The notes under the pieces were generated by a model. It saw nothing but the letters and a program-made list of their open reading frames with translations. It searched no databases and was not told where the DNA came from. Position numbers and translations under genes: made by a program. This document shows positions 1 to 7,889 of a stretch of DNA of 64,000 nt, in pieces. Location of the stretch: contig CAZWTK010000008.1 in assembly GCA_964636655.1 (NCBI GenBank), forward strand, positions 1 to 64,000, written 5' to 3'. This DNA is from Fen-549 sp964636655 (GTDB lineage Bacteria > Actinomycetota > Thermoleophilia > Gaiellales > Gaiellaceae). Numbering within the stretch: the stretch's first letter is position 1; each line of letters starts with the position of its first letter.

Positions 1-20
1 TGCCAGGCCTGACGGCCTAG

Positions 21-179
21 CGCTCAGGTGTCCACGAAAGCGGGGGAAGTCCAGACTACTTCTCCTTGGGCTGTATCGAGATCGCCCGTAGGCCGGTGAT
101 CAACGGGCACTCCGATCTTCGTCGTATCGACGAGTGGTACCACACCTATCCGATCACCTACGTCAGTGTCTATTCCTAG
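21..179 (+). other. Open coding-like stretch of unknown origin at window edge
   Basis: The frame starting after a TAG at 18-20 is open to a TAG at 177-179. Its translation is rich in Trp, Tyr and His (it contains IDEWYHTYPITYVSVYS at the end) and looks like the C-terminus of a real protein. I do not recognise the family. No start codon is visible, and it does not resemble the alanyl-tRNA synthetase tail that follows in the same frame. It may be the end of a foreign gene, or a chimeric contig end. Confidence 0.2.
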
Positions 180-338
180 CTTAAGCGTATTCTGAAGCGT
201 ATTGCGTGCACCGCTGCGTCGCTGGTCGGCGGAGGCGACGGAGGCCGCGCGAGAGTGGCCCGGGCCGGCGGCAAGAGCCCTGAGAAGCTTCCCGAGGCGC
301 TTGAGGCCGCGATCGAGGCGACTCTAACCGCGCTCTGA
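180..338 (+). pseudogene. alaS: 3' remnant of alanyl-tRNA synthetase gene
   Basis: The last 53 codons before the TGA at 336-338 encode the glycine-rich C-terminal end of the AlaRS DHHA1 domain: LVGGGDGGRARVARAGGK, then SPEKLPEALEAAIEA. In intact AlaRS this end is preceded by several hundred residues of DHHA1 and coiled coil. Here the same frame is closed by a TAG at 177-179 and the residues before it are not AlaRS-like. The position directly upstream of ruvX and mltG is the usual actinobacterial place for alaS, so this is probably the native gene cut by a misassembly at the left edge rather than a decayed copy. Confidence 0.7.
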
Positions 339-611
339 CGTTCCGCCACCCCGCGATATCCGACATCGTTTTCTGTCAAGGATTTCGGTGCGCCGGAAGT
401 GAGCCGATTTTTCCCGGCGGCGGGCCTGTCGAAATGCCGGAACGCGGTCGTTACCCGGAAGAGCAGTCCGTGAGCCCATGCTTGAACGAGGCAACCCATG
501 GAGAGAAAGTGACGATTCTTCTACACGATCGCCTTGACAGGTTGGGTGTCGGACACGGTTGGATCGGGCGTAGGACCGGCGTCGGTAGCCCGGCGGATAG
601 AATCGCCTGCG
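339..611. other. alaS-ruvX intergenic region
   Basis: About 270 bases without a convincing gene. A TTGACA lies near 534-539, and the ruvX -10-like box is at the end of the region. The open frames that cross it (for example 434 onward) are in-frame extensions of mltG and ruvX without family similarity. Confidence 0.5.
598..603 (+). promoter_or_regulatory. -10-like box for ruvX
   Basis: TAGAAT ends 8 bases before the GTG at 612, and there is no Shine-Dalgarno sequence. It supports the GTG at 612, which gives the conserved MKVLALDYGSART start, over the longer frame from 534. Confidence 0.45.
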
Positions 612-1007
612 GTGAAGGTGCTTGCGCTCGATTACGGATCGGCCAGGACGGGAGTCGCCGTCTCGGATCCGAGCGGCCTCATCGCTCGTCCGCTCACCAT
701 CGTGGAGCGAGTCGGGACGAAGCCGGGCGCCGAGCGCCTGCTCGCCCTGATCGCCGAGGAGCGGCCCGAGCAGATCGTCGTCGGCCTGCCGTTGACCCTG
801 CGCGGCGAGCATGGCAAGCAGGCACGCGAGACCGAGGCCTTCGCCGCGCGGCTGCGCACCAGCGTGGCCGTACCGGTCGAGCTGTTCGACGAGCGTCTCA
901 CGACCGTCCTCGCCGCGCGAACTCCGTCCGACGCGCCCGAGGATGCACGCGCCGCCGCCCATCTACTAGAAAGCTTCCTGAAATGGTCGAGCCGCCGCGA
1001 AGACTGA
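612..1007 (+). CDS. ruvX: RuvX/YqgF family pre-16S rRNA nuclease (putative Holliday junction resolvase)
   Basis: 131 aa, normal for YqgF/RuvX, an RNase H-fold nuclease needed for 16S rRNA 5'-end maturation. The N-terminal LALDYGSARTGVAVSD carries the first catalytic Asp, VVGLPL the glycine-rich strand, and LFDERLTT the Glu of the second metal site. A final Asp-containing helix is near DAPEDARAAAHLLE. The GTG at 612 is chosen because the protein begins one residue before the conserved core and because TAGAAT sits just upstream. The gene overlaps mltG by 25 bp, so the two are probably co-transcribed. Confidence 0.9.
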   Translation: MKVLALDYGSARTGVAVSDPSGLIARPLTIVERVGTKPGAERLLALIAEERPEQIVVGLPLTLRGEHGKQARETEAFAARLRTSVAVPVELFDERLTTVLAARTPSDAPEDARAAAHLLESFLKWSSRRED

Positions 1008-1906
1008 GCCTGCCGCCCGGCTACGAGCCGCCGCGCCGAGGACCAACCCGCTGGCAGGTCATACGCCGGCGCCTGATCGCGCTTCTCATCCTGGGCGGGT
1101 TGATTGGGACGCTGTATCTCGTCGTCAACGTCGCGCTCGACCGCGGCTCGCACACCCGCTCGACCACGACGACCGTCGTCAAGCCGCTCAAGATCGTCTT
1201 TCCCGAGGGCTTCACGCGCCGGGATATGGCCGCGCGGATCACTTCGGTCGACGAGATCGCGCGCAGTGAGCGAGGCATCGAACCTGCACTCTCGGCGAGC
1301 AAATACCTGGAGTTGACGGGGAGCTCGCCGCTGCCCGGGCGCTACGCGGGCGACGGCAGGGCGCGAACGCTGGAGGGCTTCCTCTTTCCGGCCACCTATG
1401 AGTTTCTCGGCTCGACCCTGACGAGTCGGCTCGTGAGCGATCAGCTCGTTGCCTTCCGCGCCGCTTGGAAGAAGCTCGACCTGCGTTACGCGCGCTCCAA
1501 GAACCTGACTCGCTACGACGTGCTGATCATCGCCTCGATGGTCGAGAAGGAAGCGTTCTCGCCCGACGAACGTGCAAAGGTGTCGGGCGTGATCTACAAC
1601 CGCCTGCACGAGCACATGACGCTCGGCATCGATGCGACGCTTCGTTACGGGCTCAATCTGAAGCCGACCGATCCGCTCACTCCGCACCTGAACAGCTCGA
1701 ACCCCTACAACACCGGCCGTCGCCATGGGTTGCCACCGACTCCGATCTCCAACCCCGGGCTGGCCTCGATGCAGGCCGCCGCCCATCCCGACCGGCGCCA
1801 TCAATACCTCTACTATCTGCGTAAGCCCCATACGAAGCATCACTACTTCACCGCGAGCTATGACGATTTCGTCGCTCACGAGAAAACATGGGGGTACATC
1901 AAGTGA
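983..1906 (+). CDS. mltG: Endolytic murein transglycosylase MltG
   Basis: 307 aa, YceG/MltG family, a membrane-anchored lytic transglycosylase that cleaves nascent glycan strands near the elongation machinery. A basic cytoplasmic segment (about residues 1-30) is followed by one membrane helix (ALLILGGLIGTLYLVVNVAL). A LysM-like subdomain follows (KPLKIVFPEGFTRRDMAARI) and then the catalytic domain. The family's catalytic Glu is in IIASMVEKEAF. The C-terminal half has the usual YNTGRRHGLPPTPISNPG motif. The ATG at 983 lies inside the ruvX 3' end. The frame stays open far upstream, but nothing there resembles MltG. It is the second gene of the ruvX-mltG-aroE run. Confidence 0.93.
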   Translation: MVEPPRRLSLPPGYEPPRRGPTRWQVIRRRLIALLILGGLIGTLYLVVNVALDRGSHTRSTTTTVVKPLKIVFPEGFTRRDMAARITSVDEIARSERGIEPALSASKYLELTGSSPLPGRYAGDGRARTLEGFLFPATYEFLGSTLTSRLVSDQLVAFRAAWKKLDLRYARSKNLTRYDVLIIASMVEKEAFSPDERAKVSGVIYNRLHEHMTLGIDATLRYGLNLKPTDPLTPHLNSSNPYNTGRRHGLPPTPISNPGLASMQAAAHPDRRHQYLYYLRKPHTKHHYFTASYDDFVAHEKTWGYIK

Positions 1907-2715
1907 TAACCGGTACCACTCGCCTGGTCGGCCTGATCGGCGATCCGGTCGCGCACTCGCTTTCGCCTCGAATGCAGAACGCCGCCTTCGAAGCCTGTGG
2001 CCTCGACTGGGTCTACGTGCCGCTGCACGTGCAGCCCGAAGCGCTTGGCGAAGCGCTGCGCGGACTGTCCGCCCTGGGATTCTCCGGGGCCAACGTGACA
2101 ATTCCGCACAAACTGGCAGCCTGCCGAGTCTGTGACGAGCTCTCGCAGATCGCCACTCGCGGCGGCTCGGTCAACACGGTCATCGTGCGCGAGGACGGCT
2201 CTCTCTTCGGCACCTCGACCGACGGCTTCGCCGTCACCAGCGCGGTCGAGCCGCGGGGCGCCGACGTGCTCCTGCTCGGCGCCGGCGGTGCGGGCCAGGC
2301 GCTGGCGGCGGCCTTCGTGGACGAAGGAATCGCTTCGCTTTCGATCTCCAGCGCGGAGCGCGCCGAGGAGTTGGCAGCCTTCGTGCGCAGGCTTGCGCCC
2401 GAGCTCCAAGTTCGCGTGCTCGAATGGCCGCCGAGCGGCGAGGAGGCGCAGATCGTCGTCAACGCGACGCCGATCAAGAACGAGCTTCCCGTGCCGCCGC
2501 GATCCGATCAACAGGTTGTCGATCTGGCCTATAGGCCAGACGGATCGCCCACGGCGCTCATCGCGGCGGCACGGCAGGCGGGCTGCCGGATAACCGTAGA
2601 CGGGCTCGAGGTGCTCGTGCGCCAGGGCGCCGCGTCGTTCGAGCACTGGACGGGCATCGAGGCGCCGATCGACGTCATGCGCTCGGCGATCCGTCCCGAG
2701 GGCGTCCCCGGCTAG
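1903..2715 (+). CDS. aroE: Shikimate dehydrogenase (NADP+)
   Basis: 270 aa from the GTG at 1903, which overlaps the mltG stop (GTGA) and has GGGGG about 9 bases upstream. An in-frame ATG at 1888 would add five residues but lacks a good ribosome site. It reduces 3-dehydroshikimate to shikimate. The substrate-binding SLSPRMQNAAF and the catalytic Lys in NVTIPHK are present, as is the dinucleotide loop GAGGAGQA and a C-terminal Gln-containing helix (VRQGAASFE). It opens the aromatic-pathway run aroE-aroC-aroKB-aroQ. Confidence 0.93.
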   Translation: MITGTTRLVGLIGDPVAHSLSPRMQNAAFEACGLDWVYVPLHVQPEALGEALRGLSALGFSGANVTIPHKLAACRVCDELSQIATRGGSVNTVIVREDGSLFGTSTDGFAVTSAVEPRGADVLLLGAGGAGQALAAAFVDEGIASLSISSAERAEELAAFVRRLAPELQVRVLEWPPSGEEAQIVVNATPIKNELPVPPRSDQQVVDLAYRPDGSPTALIAAARQAGCRITVDGLEVLVRQGAASFEHWTGIEAPIDVMRSAIRPEGVPG

Positions 2716-2741
2716 TCCTAGCGAGATCGGCTTCGAGCCAA

Positions 2742-2747
2742 TAGATT
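2742..2747 (+). promoter_or_regulatory. -10-like box for aroC
   Basis: TAGATT is followed by exactly 6 bases and the aroC ATG at 2754. There is no Shine-Dalgarno. Leaderless layout. Confidence 0.45.
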
Positions 2748-2753
2748 GGTGAC

Positions 2754-3854
2754 ATGACACTTTCGCTCGTTAGCGCCGGAGAGTCGCACGGTCCCGCGCT
2801 CGTGGCGATCCTGAGCGGTCTGCCGGCCGGGCTGGAGGTCGATCGGAAGCAGATCGAAGTCGATCTGAGCCGGCGCCAGCAGGGCTACGGACGCTCGCCG
2901 CGCCAGCAGATCGAGCAGGACGAGATCGAGGTGCTGGCCGGGCTGCGCCAGGGAAAGACGCTCGGCACGCCGCTCGCGCTCGTCGTCCGTAACCGCGACC
3001 ACTCGCACTGGACCTGGGGCATGAATCCCTGGCCGCCTGAGGGCGAGCCGGAGGGGAAGGGAACCAAGCCGGTGACCCTGCCGCGACCCGGCCACGCCGA
3101 TCTCTCCGGGCTGCTCAAGTACGACTTCGACGACGTACGCAACGTGCTCGAGCGGGCCAGCGCGCGGCACACAGCCGTCTTCGTCGCCGCCGGCTCGGTC
3201 GCCAAGCAGCTCCTGCGTACGATCGGCGTCGAGGTGGCGGGCAAGGTGCTAGAGATCGGCGGCGCGATGGACGAGAAGCAGGAGCACGCCGCGATCGACA
3301 AGGCACGCAAGGACAAGGACACCCTCGGCGGCATCGTCGAGGTGCGCGCACAGGGCGTCCCGCCGGGGCTCGGCTCCTACGCCGAGAAGGACGAGCGTCT
3401 CGACGGCCGCCTCGCTCAGGCGCTGATGGGGATTCAGGCCGTCAAGGGCGTGGAGATCGGCGAGGGCTTCGCGCTCGCGCGCCTTCCCGGGTCGCAGGCC
3501 CATGACGAGATTTTCCGCGAAGCGGCCGGCTATCGCCGGGAGACCAACCGTGCCGGCGGCGTGGAGGGCGGCGTCACGAACGGCGAGGACGTCGTCGTGC
3601 GTGCCGCGATGAAGCCGATTCCGACTCTGATGAAGCCGCTCCGCTCGGTGGACGTGGCAAGCGGTGAGCCCGCAGAGGCGCTGGTCGAGCGCTCGGATAC
3701 GACCGCCGTGGAGGCGCTGGCGGTTGTCGCCGAGACCGCCGTCGCCTTCGACCTGGCGAAGGCGGCGAAGGAGAAGTTCGGCGGCGACGCGATCGGCGAT
3801 TTCGTCGGCTCGTACAAGGCCTACGTCGAGCGCATCGACTGGTCGCCGAGGTAG
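2754..3854 (+). CDS. aroC: Chorismate synthase
   Basis: 366 aa. Converts EPSP to chorismate using reduced FMN. The N-terminus (SLVSAGESHGPALVAILSGL) and the RRQQGYGRSPRQ motif are canonical. The long GGMDEKQEHAAIDKARKD-type insert and the GEGFALARLPGSQAHDE segment match the actinobacterial/Firmicute form. ERSDTTAVEALAVVAETAVA near the C-terminus contains the FMN-binding signature. A dispersed G-rich repeat separates it from aroKB. Confidence 0.95.
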   Translation: MTLSLVSAGESHGPALVAILSGLPAGLEVDRKQIEVDLSRRQQGYGRSPRQQIEQDEIEVLAGLRQGKTLGTPLALVVRNRDHSHWTWGMNPWPPEGEPEGKGTKPVTLPRPGHADLSGLLKYDFDDVRNVLERASARHTAVFVAAGSVAKQLLRTIGVEVAGKVLEIGGAMDEKQEHAAIDKARKDKDTLGGIVEVRAQGVPPGLGSYAEKDERLDGRLAQALMGIQAVKGVEIGEGFALARLPGSQAHDEIFREAAGYRRETNRAGGVEGGVTNGEDVVVRAAMKPIPTLMKPLRSVDVASGEPAEALVERSDTTAVEALAVVAETAVAFDLAKAAKEKFGGDAIGDFVGSYKAYVERIDWSPR

Positions 3855-3937
3855 GAATGCCCGCTCTCGCAGACGGTTTGGTTTTTTGGCACGGAATCGG
3901 CGCGGAATCGGTACGAAGTCGGCACCTTCCCGTGCGT

Positions 3938-4016
3938 CTTTTCTCGCTACCGTTCCCCGCCCCGTGGGAGGGTGGGGGGTGGTGGGTGGTCAGTGAGGCG
4001 TCCGTACCCCGAGAAG
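3938..4016 (+). repeat. G-rich intergenic repeat, copy A1
   Basis: Starts CTTTTCTCGCTACCGTTCCC and ends ACCCCGAGAAG. The middle is a run of GGG/GTGG triplets on the + strand. The ends contain TTCTCG and CGAGAA, a 6-bp terminal inverted repeat. Preceded by tandem (G)GAATCGG(C/T)(A/G)CG units at about 3890-3925. Matches copies at 5545, 12889, 31933 and 53763. Confidence 0.8.
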
Positions 4017-4028
4017 TCCGAGCTTGAG

Positions 4029-5504
4029 ATGACGACTACAACTCCGCGCCCAACCCATGCCCTGAACCGCCACATCGCCCTCGCCGGCTTCATGGGCGCC
4101 GGCAAGACGACGCTCGGCTCCGATCTGGCCCTCGCGCTGGGACGCGATTTCATCGACGTGGACGCCGAGATCGAGCGCGAAGCCGGAACGGCGATCGCGG
4201 AGATCTTCAGCGCGCGCGGCGAGCGCGAGTTTCGGCTGCTCGAGGAGCGCCGAATCCGCGAGGCGCTCGCAACCTGCGAGCCGGCGGTGATCGCACTCGG
4301 CGGCGGTGCTCTCGGTGCCGAGGCGACGAGGAAGGCGCTCAGAGAGCGGGCCTTCACGATCCTGGTGGATGTGGATGTAGACAAGGCCTGGCGCCGCGTC
4401 TCAGGCTCGAGCAATCGTCCACTGGCCCGCGACGAGGAGGGCTTTCGCAAGCTCTACGCCGAGCGCCTGCCCGTCTACCGCGACTGTTCCGACGCTACTT
4501 GCTCCGATCTGGAAGGCGCGATTTTGGCCGCGGGCGGGGTGGAGGTCTCGCCCGGGGCGCTGGCTCGCTTAGGCGAGCTCGCGCTGGGGCAGGGCAACGT
4601 CTCGCTGATCACGGATGAGAACGTCGAGCGCCTGTACGGCGCCGCCGCCAGGAAGGCATTAGGAGAAAGACTGCGCTCGACCCACGTGCTTCAGCCAGGC
4701 GAGGAGGCCAAGACGTTCGCCAGCTTCCAGAAGCTGCTCGAGGAGCTGCCGCTGGAGCGCGGCGACCTCGTCGTCGCGCTCGGCGGCGGCTGCACCACCG
4801 ACACGGGCGGCTTTGCCGCCGCCACCTACATGCGCGGAATCAACTGGCTGAGCGCACCCACGACGCTGGTCGGCCAGGTCGACGCCGGCATCGGCGGCAA
4901 GACGGCGATCAACATCGAGAAGGGCAAGAACCTGGTCGGCGCCTTCCACTGGCCGACGCGCGTCGTGATCGACCCCGAGCTGCTCGCCACTCTGCCCGAG
5001 AAGGAGCACCACGAGGGTATGGCCGAACTGGTCAAGACCGGACTCCTGGCCGGGAAGATGCTCTGGCAGCTGCCCGACGCAGAGATGGTGCGCGGTTCCG
5101 CGCGCCACAAGCTCGAGATCTGCCTGCGCGACCCGCGCGAGCAGGGCATCCGCGCCACGCTCAATCTCGGCCACACCTTTGCGCATGCGCTCGAGACGGC
5201 CGGCGCCTACGGTCGCCCGACTCATGGCGAAGCGGTCGCGCTCGGGCTGGTGGCCGCGCTCAGGCTCTCGATCGAGCGCGGGCTCGATCCCGTCTGGCTG
5301 GAAGAGGTCGAGCAGGTGCTGGCGCCGAAGCCCGTCGCCGTCGATCGCGAAACGGCCTGGGCGGCGCTGTTCCGCGACAAGAAGGCCGCGGGCGGAAAGC
5401 CGAAGTTCGTGCTGCTCGAGGCGCCCGGGAAGCCGGTCTGGGGCGTGGAGCTGAGCGAGGACGAGACGCGGCGGGCGCTCGATTCGTTGATCGCTGATTC
5501 CTAG
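4029..5504 (+). CDS. aroKB: Bifunctional shikimate kinase / 3-dehydroquinate synthase (fused)
   Basis: 491 aa from the ATG at 4029. The frame is open back to 3972, but that part is the G-rich repeat. Residues about 15-165 are shikimate kinase: P-loop GFMGAGKTT, the DVDAEIE substrate Asp, FRLLEERR and the GGGAL loop. Residues about 185-491 are 3-dehydroquinate synthase: NAD-binding GGGCTTDTGGFAAATYMRG, metal/substrate residues in EGMAELVKTGLLAG, and NLGHTFAHALE. One chain therefore carries pathway steps 5 and 2. Both halves keep their key motifs. Such fusions are known in a few lineages such as Thermotoga. It has no obvious Shine-Dalgarno. Confidence 0.93.
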   Translation: MTTTTPRPTHALNRHIALAGFMGAGKTTLGSDLALALGRDFIDVDAEIEREAGTAIAEIFSARGEREFRLLEERRIREALATCEPAVIALGGGALGAEATRKALRERAFTILVDVDVDKAWRRVSGSSNRPLARDEEGFRKLYAERLPVYRDCSDATCSDLEGAILAAGGVEVSPGALARLGELALGQGNVSLITDENVERLYGAAARKALGERLRSTHVLQPGEEAKTFASFQKLLEELPLERGDLVVALGGGCTTDTGGFAAATYMRGINWLSAPTTLVGQVDAGIGGKTAINIEKGKNLVGAFHWPTRVVIDPELLATLPEKEHHEGMAELVKTGLLAGKMLWQLPDAEMVRGSARHKLEICLRDPREQGIRATLNLGHTFAHALETAGAYGRPTHGEAVALGLVAALRLSIERGLDPVWLEEVEQVLAPKPVAVDRETAWAALFRDKKAAGGKPKFVLLEAPGKPVWGVELSEDETRRALDSLIADS

Positions 5505-5526
5505 ATTCGGACGATTGAATCTCCCG

Positions 5527-5541
5527 CCCGCGCTTCGCGGG
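5527..5541 (+). terminator. Short GC hairpin after aroKB
   Basis: CCCGCG-CTT-CGCGGG is a perfect 6-bp stem 23 bases after the aroKB stop. There is no U-tract, so terminator function is uncertain. Confidence 0.3.
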
Positions 5542-5544
5542 GTC

Positions 5545-5612
5545 CGATCGCCCCCTTGACCACCCACCACCACCCACCCACCCACGGGGCGGAGGACCGT
5601 ATCGAAGAAACA
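5545..5612 (-). repeat. G-rich intergenic repeat, copy A2
   Basis: Inverted copy between aroKB and aroQ: on the - strand it reads CGATACGGTCCTCCGCCCCG followed by the GTGGG run. The AACCCCGAGAA end is replaced by unrelated sequence, so this copy is partial. Confidence 0.65.
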
Positions 5613-5709
5613 TCGACTCGACTGTTCCGCTTGTGGAACAGAACCCGGTAGGCCCGTATCTCATTTATGTAGAAGGGGCGATTCCGTTCGTCGCCGCCAC
5701 CGAAGTGCC

Positions 5710-5715
5710 TAGACT
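5710..5715 (+). promoter_or_regulatory. -10-like box for aroQ
   Basis: TAGACT-N6-ATG(5722). There is no Shine-Dalgarno. Confidence 0.45.
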
Positions 5716-5721
5716 GCCCAC

Positions 5722-6147
5722 ATGCGCATCTTCGTCCTGCACGGCGTCAACCTCGACACGCTCGGCCGCCGCGATCCCGCGCACTACGGCCTGATCACGC
5801 TGCCCGAGTTGGAAGGCCGGATCAGGGAGTGGGCCGAGGAGCTCGGGCTGGAGGTCGATTGCCGCCAGACCAACTTCGAAGGCCAGTACGTCGAATGGCT
5901 GCACGAGGCGCTGGACTCGGCCGACGGCGTGATCGTCAACCCCGGCGCCTGGACGCACTACTCGTACGCGATTCGAGACGCGCTCGAACTGCTCGAGGCG
6001 CCGGTGGTCGAGGTGCACCTGTCGGACATCGAGGCGCGCGAGGAATGGAGGCGCGTCTCGGTGGTGCGCGACGCGGCGGCCAAGACGGTCATGGGCAAGG
6101 GACCGGACGGCTACCGTGAGGCGCTCGAGTTTCTGAGCAAGCAATGA
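5722..6147 (+). CDS. aroQ: Type II 3-dehydroquinate dehydratase
   Basis: 141 aa, the length of the dodecameric type II enzymes. Dehydrates 3-dehydroquinate to 3-dehydroshikimate. HGVNLDTLGRRDPAHYG gives the active-site Asn/Arg/Tyr loop (the usual form is NGPNLNLLGxREPxxYG). TNFEG, NPGAWTHYSYAIRDAL and EVHLSDIEAREEWRRVS are the remaining signature blocks. The N-terminal loop is less conserved than usual. The stop overlaps the next start (ATGA), so it is translationally coupled to pepP. Confidence 0.9.
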   Translation: MRIFVLHGVNLDTLGRRDPAHYGLITLPELEGRIREWAEELGLEVDCRQTNFEGQYVEWLHEALDSADGVIVNPGAWTHYSYAIRDALELLEAPVVEVHLSDIEAREEWRRVSVVRDAAAKTVMGKGPDGYREALEFLSKQ

Positions 6148-7181
6148 CCCGCCTGGAGCGCCTGCAGGCCGAGCTGGAGCGGCCGCTGCTCGTCACGAAT
6201 TGGGCGAATGTCCGCTACCTGAGCGGTTTCCGCCAAACCGCGGCGCTCCTGGTCGGTCGGCGTACGGTTCGACTGCTCACCGACGCTCGTTTTACAGCTG
6301 AGGCGCGGAGCCTGACCGGGCTCGAGGTGATCGAGGTGGAGCGTGGCCTGGACAAGGGAATCGCCGCCGTACTCGAAGGGGAGGTCAGTTTCGAGGCCGA
6401 GTCGTTGACGGTCGCGCGCCTAGAGATGCTTCGCTCCAGCGGCGCCGAGTTGGTGCCCTCGAGCGGGCTGGTTGAGGCACTTCGCGCCGTCAAGGACGAG
6501 GACGAGCTGGCGGCGATCCGCAGCGCCTCCGAGTTGACGAGTGAGGCCTACCGGCGCCTCGCCTCGGAGTCGTTTTGTGGCCGGCGCGAGCTCGATCTCG
6601 CCTGGCGCATGCACGAGCTCTTCCACGAGCTGGAAGCGGAGGCGGACGCCTTTCCGGCGATCGTCGCTTCTGGCCCGAACGGCGCCTATCCTCACGCCGA
6701 ACCGACCGAGCGCGTCGTGCAAGAAGGCGACCTCGTCGTGGTCGATGCCGGCGCTCTCGTCGACGGTTACAACGCCGACTGCACCCGCACCTTCGCCTGC
6801 GGCGAGATCTCCGCCCGTCTGCACCGTGCCTACGACATCTGCCTGGCGGCGCAGGAGGCCGGAGTCGCCGCAGTCCGCGCCGGCGCTCTCACGCGTGAGG
6901 TCGATGCGGTTGCTCGCGATCTGGTCGAGGCGAGCGAATTCGCGGGGCGCTTTTTGCACGGGCTCGGGCACGGCGTCGGTATCGAGGTGCACGAGGAGCC
7001 GATGCTTCGCACCGAGGTCGTCGAAGAAACGCACCTGCAGGCTGGAAACGTCGTCACCGTCGAGCCGGGCATCTACCTCGACGGGCTCGGCGGCGTACGC
7101 ATCGAGGATCTACTGATCGTGAACGAGGACGGCGTCGAAGTACTGACGACCTTTCCCAAGCAGCTCACCTTCGTCGGCTAG
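6144..7181 (+). CDS. pepP: Xaa-Pro aminopeptidase (M24 family)
   Basis: 345 aa with the two-domain layout of bacterial Xaa-Pro dipeptidases/aminopeptidases. The N-terminal creatinase-like domain covers about residues 1-120 and the pita-bread catalytic domain about 125-345. Dinuclear metal ligands are visible: Asp in VVDAGALVDGYNADCTRTF (two Asp), His in HGLGHGVGIEVHE, Glu in TVEPGIY and Glu in GVRIEDLL. Lies between aroQ and efp as in Bacillus (yqhT/papA). Its TAG stop forms part of the efp -10-like box. Confidence 0.9.
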   Translation: MTRLERLQAELERPLLVTNWANVRYLSGFRQTAALLVGRRTVRLLTDARFTAEARSLTGLEVIEVERGLDKGIAAVLEGEVSFEAESLTVARLEMLRSSGAELVPSSGLVEALRAVKDEDELAAIRSASELTSEAYRRLASESFCGRRELDLAWRMHELFHELEAEADAFPAIVASGPNGAYPHAEPTERVVQEGDLVVVDAGALVDGYNADCTRTFACGEISARLHRAYDICLAAQEAGVAAVRAGALTREVDAVARDLVEASEFAGRFLHGLGHGVGIEVHEEPMLRTEVVEETHLQAGNVVTVEPGIYLDGLGGVRIEDLLIVNEDGVEVLTTFPKQLTFVG

Positions 7182-7184
7182 ACT
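7179..7184 (+). promoter_or_regulatory. -10-like box for efp
   Basis: TAGACT ends 9 bases before the efp ATG. The TAG is also the pepP stop codon, so selection on the box is less certain here. Confidence 0.3.
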
Positions 7185-7193
7185 GGCCGACCG

Positions 7194-7760
7194 ATGGCCG
7201 ACATCGTCAGCACCAACCAGTTCAAGAACGGCATGCACGTCGGGCTAGACGGTGTCGTCTGGCGCATCGTCGAGTTCCAGCACGTCAAGCCCGGCAAGGG
7301 CGGCGCCTTCGTGCGCACCAAGCTCAAGAACCTCGACTCGGGCGCCGTCGTCGAGCGCACCTTCCGCGCCGGCGAGAAGATGGCCCGCATCTACACCGAA
7401 ACCAAAAACGTCCAGTACCTCTACGACTCGGGCGACGAGGTCGTGTTCATGGATGAGGAGAGCTTCGAGCAGATCCACTTGGAACACGCCGTCGTCGAGG
7501 ATTCGATCGAGTTCCTGCTCCCCTCGGCCTCCGTACAGATGTTGATGGTGGACGGAAAGCCGGCCGGGATCCAGCTCCCCGCCTCGGTCGAGCTGACGGT
7601 CACCGACACCGAGCCGGGTGTGCGTGGAGACACCGTCTCCAACGTCACCAAACCCGCCACGCTCGAGACCGGCGCCGTTGTTCAGGTGCCGCTCTTCGTC
7701 AACATCGGCGAGCGGATCAAGGTCGATCCGCGCGAGCGGCGCTATATATCGCGCGCCTAA
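7194..7760 (+). CDS. efp: Translation elongation factor P
   Basis: 188 aa, three-domain EF-P, which rescues ribosomes stalled at polyproline. The N-terminal KOW-like domain has the loop HVKPGKGGAFVRTKLKN, with Lys at the position that is post-translationally modified in many bacteria. The C-terminal signature GDTVSNVTKPATLETGAVVQVP is intact. No modification gene is nearby. A 7-bp hairpin follows the stop. Confidence 0.96.
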   Translation: MADIVSTNQFKNGMHVGLDGVVWRIVEFQHVKPGKGGAFVRTKLKNLDSGAVVERTFRAGEKMARIYTETKNVQYLYDSGDEVVFMDEESFEQIHLEHAVVEDSIEFLLPSASVQMLMVDGKPAGIQLPASVELTVTDTEPGVRGDTVSNVTKPATLETGAVVQVPLFVNIGERIKVDPRERRYISRA

Positions 7761-7771
7761 ACGCCGAGAAT

Positions 7772-7797
7772 CCGCCGCCTACGACGGCATGCGGCGG
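7772..7797 (+). terminator. Possible terminator hairpin after efp
   Basis: CCGCCGC pairs with GCGGCGG across a 12-base loop, 11 bases after the efp stop. No long U-tract follows. Confidence 0.35.
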
Positions 7798-7889
7798 CTT
7801 GCTGTGGCGATGTCGCGGTTACGCGAACCACCGTGGGTTCAGATGATCAGCAGCCCGCGACGCCAATCGACTAGGCTCTTCGTCGCACG

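Noticed and set aside
3880..3890. Run of six T after aroC as an intrinsic terminator
   Set aside because: No stem-loop of useful strength directly precedes it.
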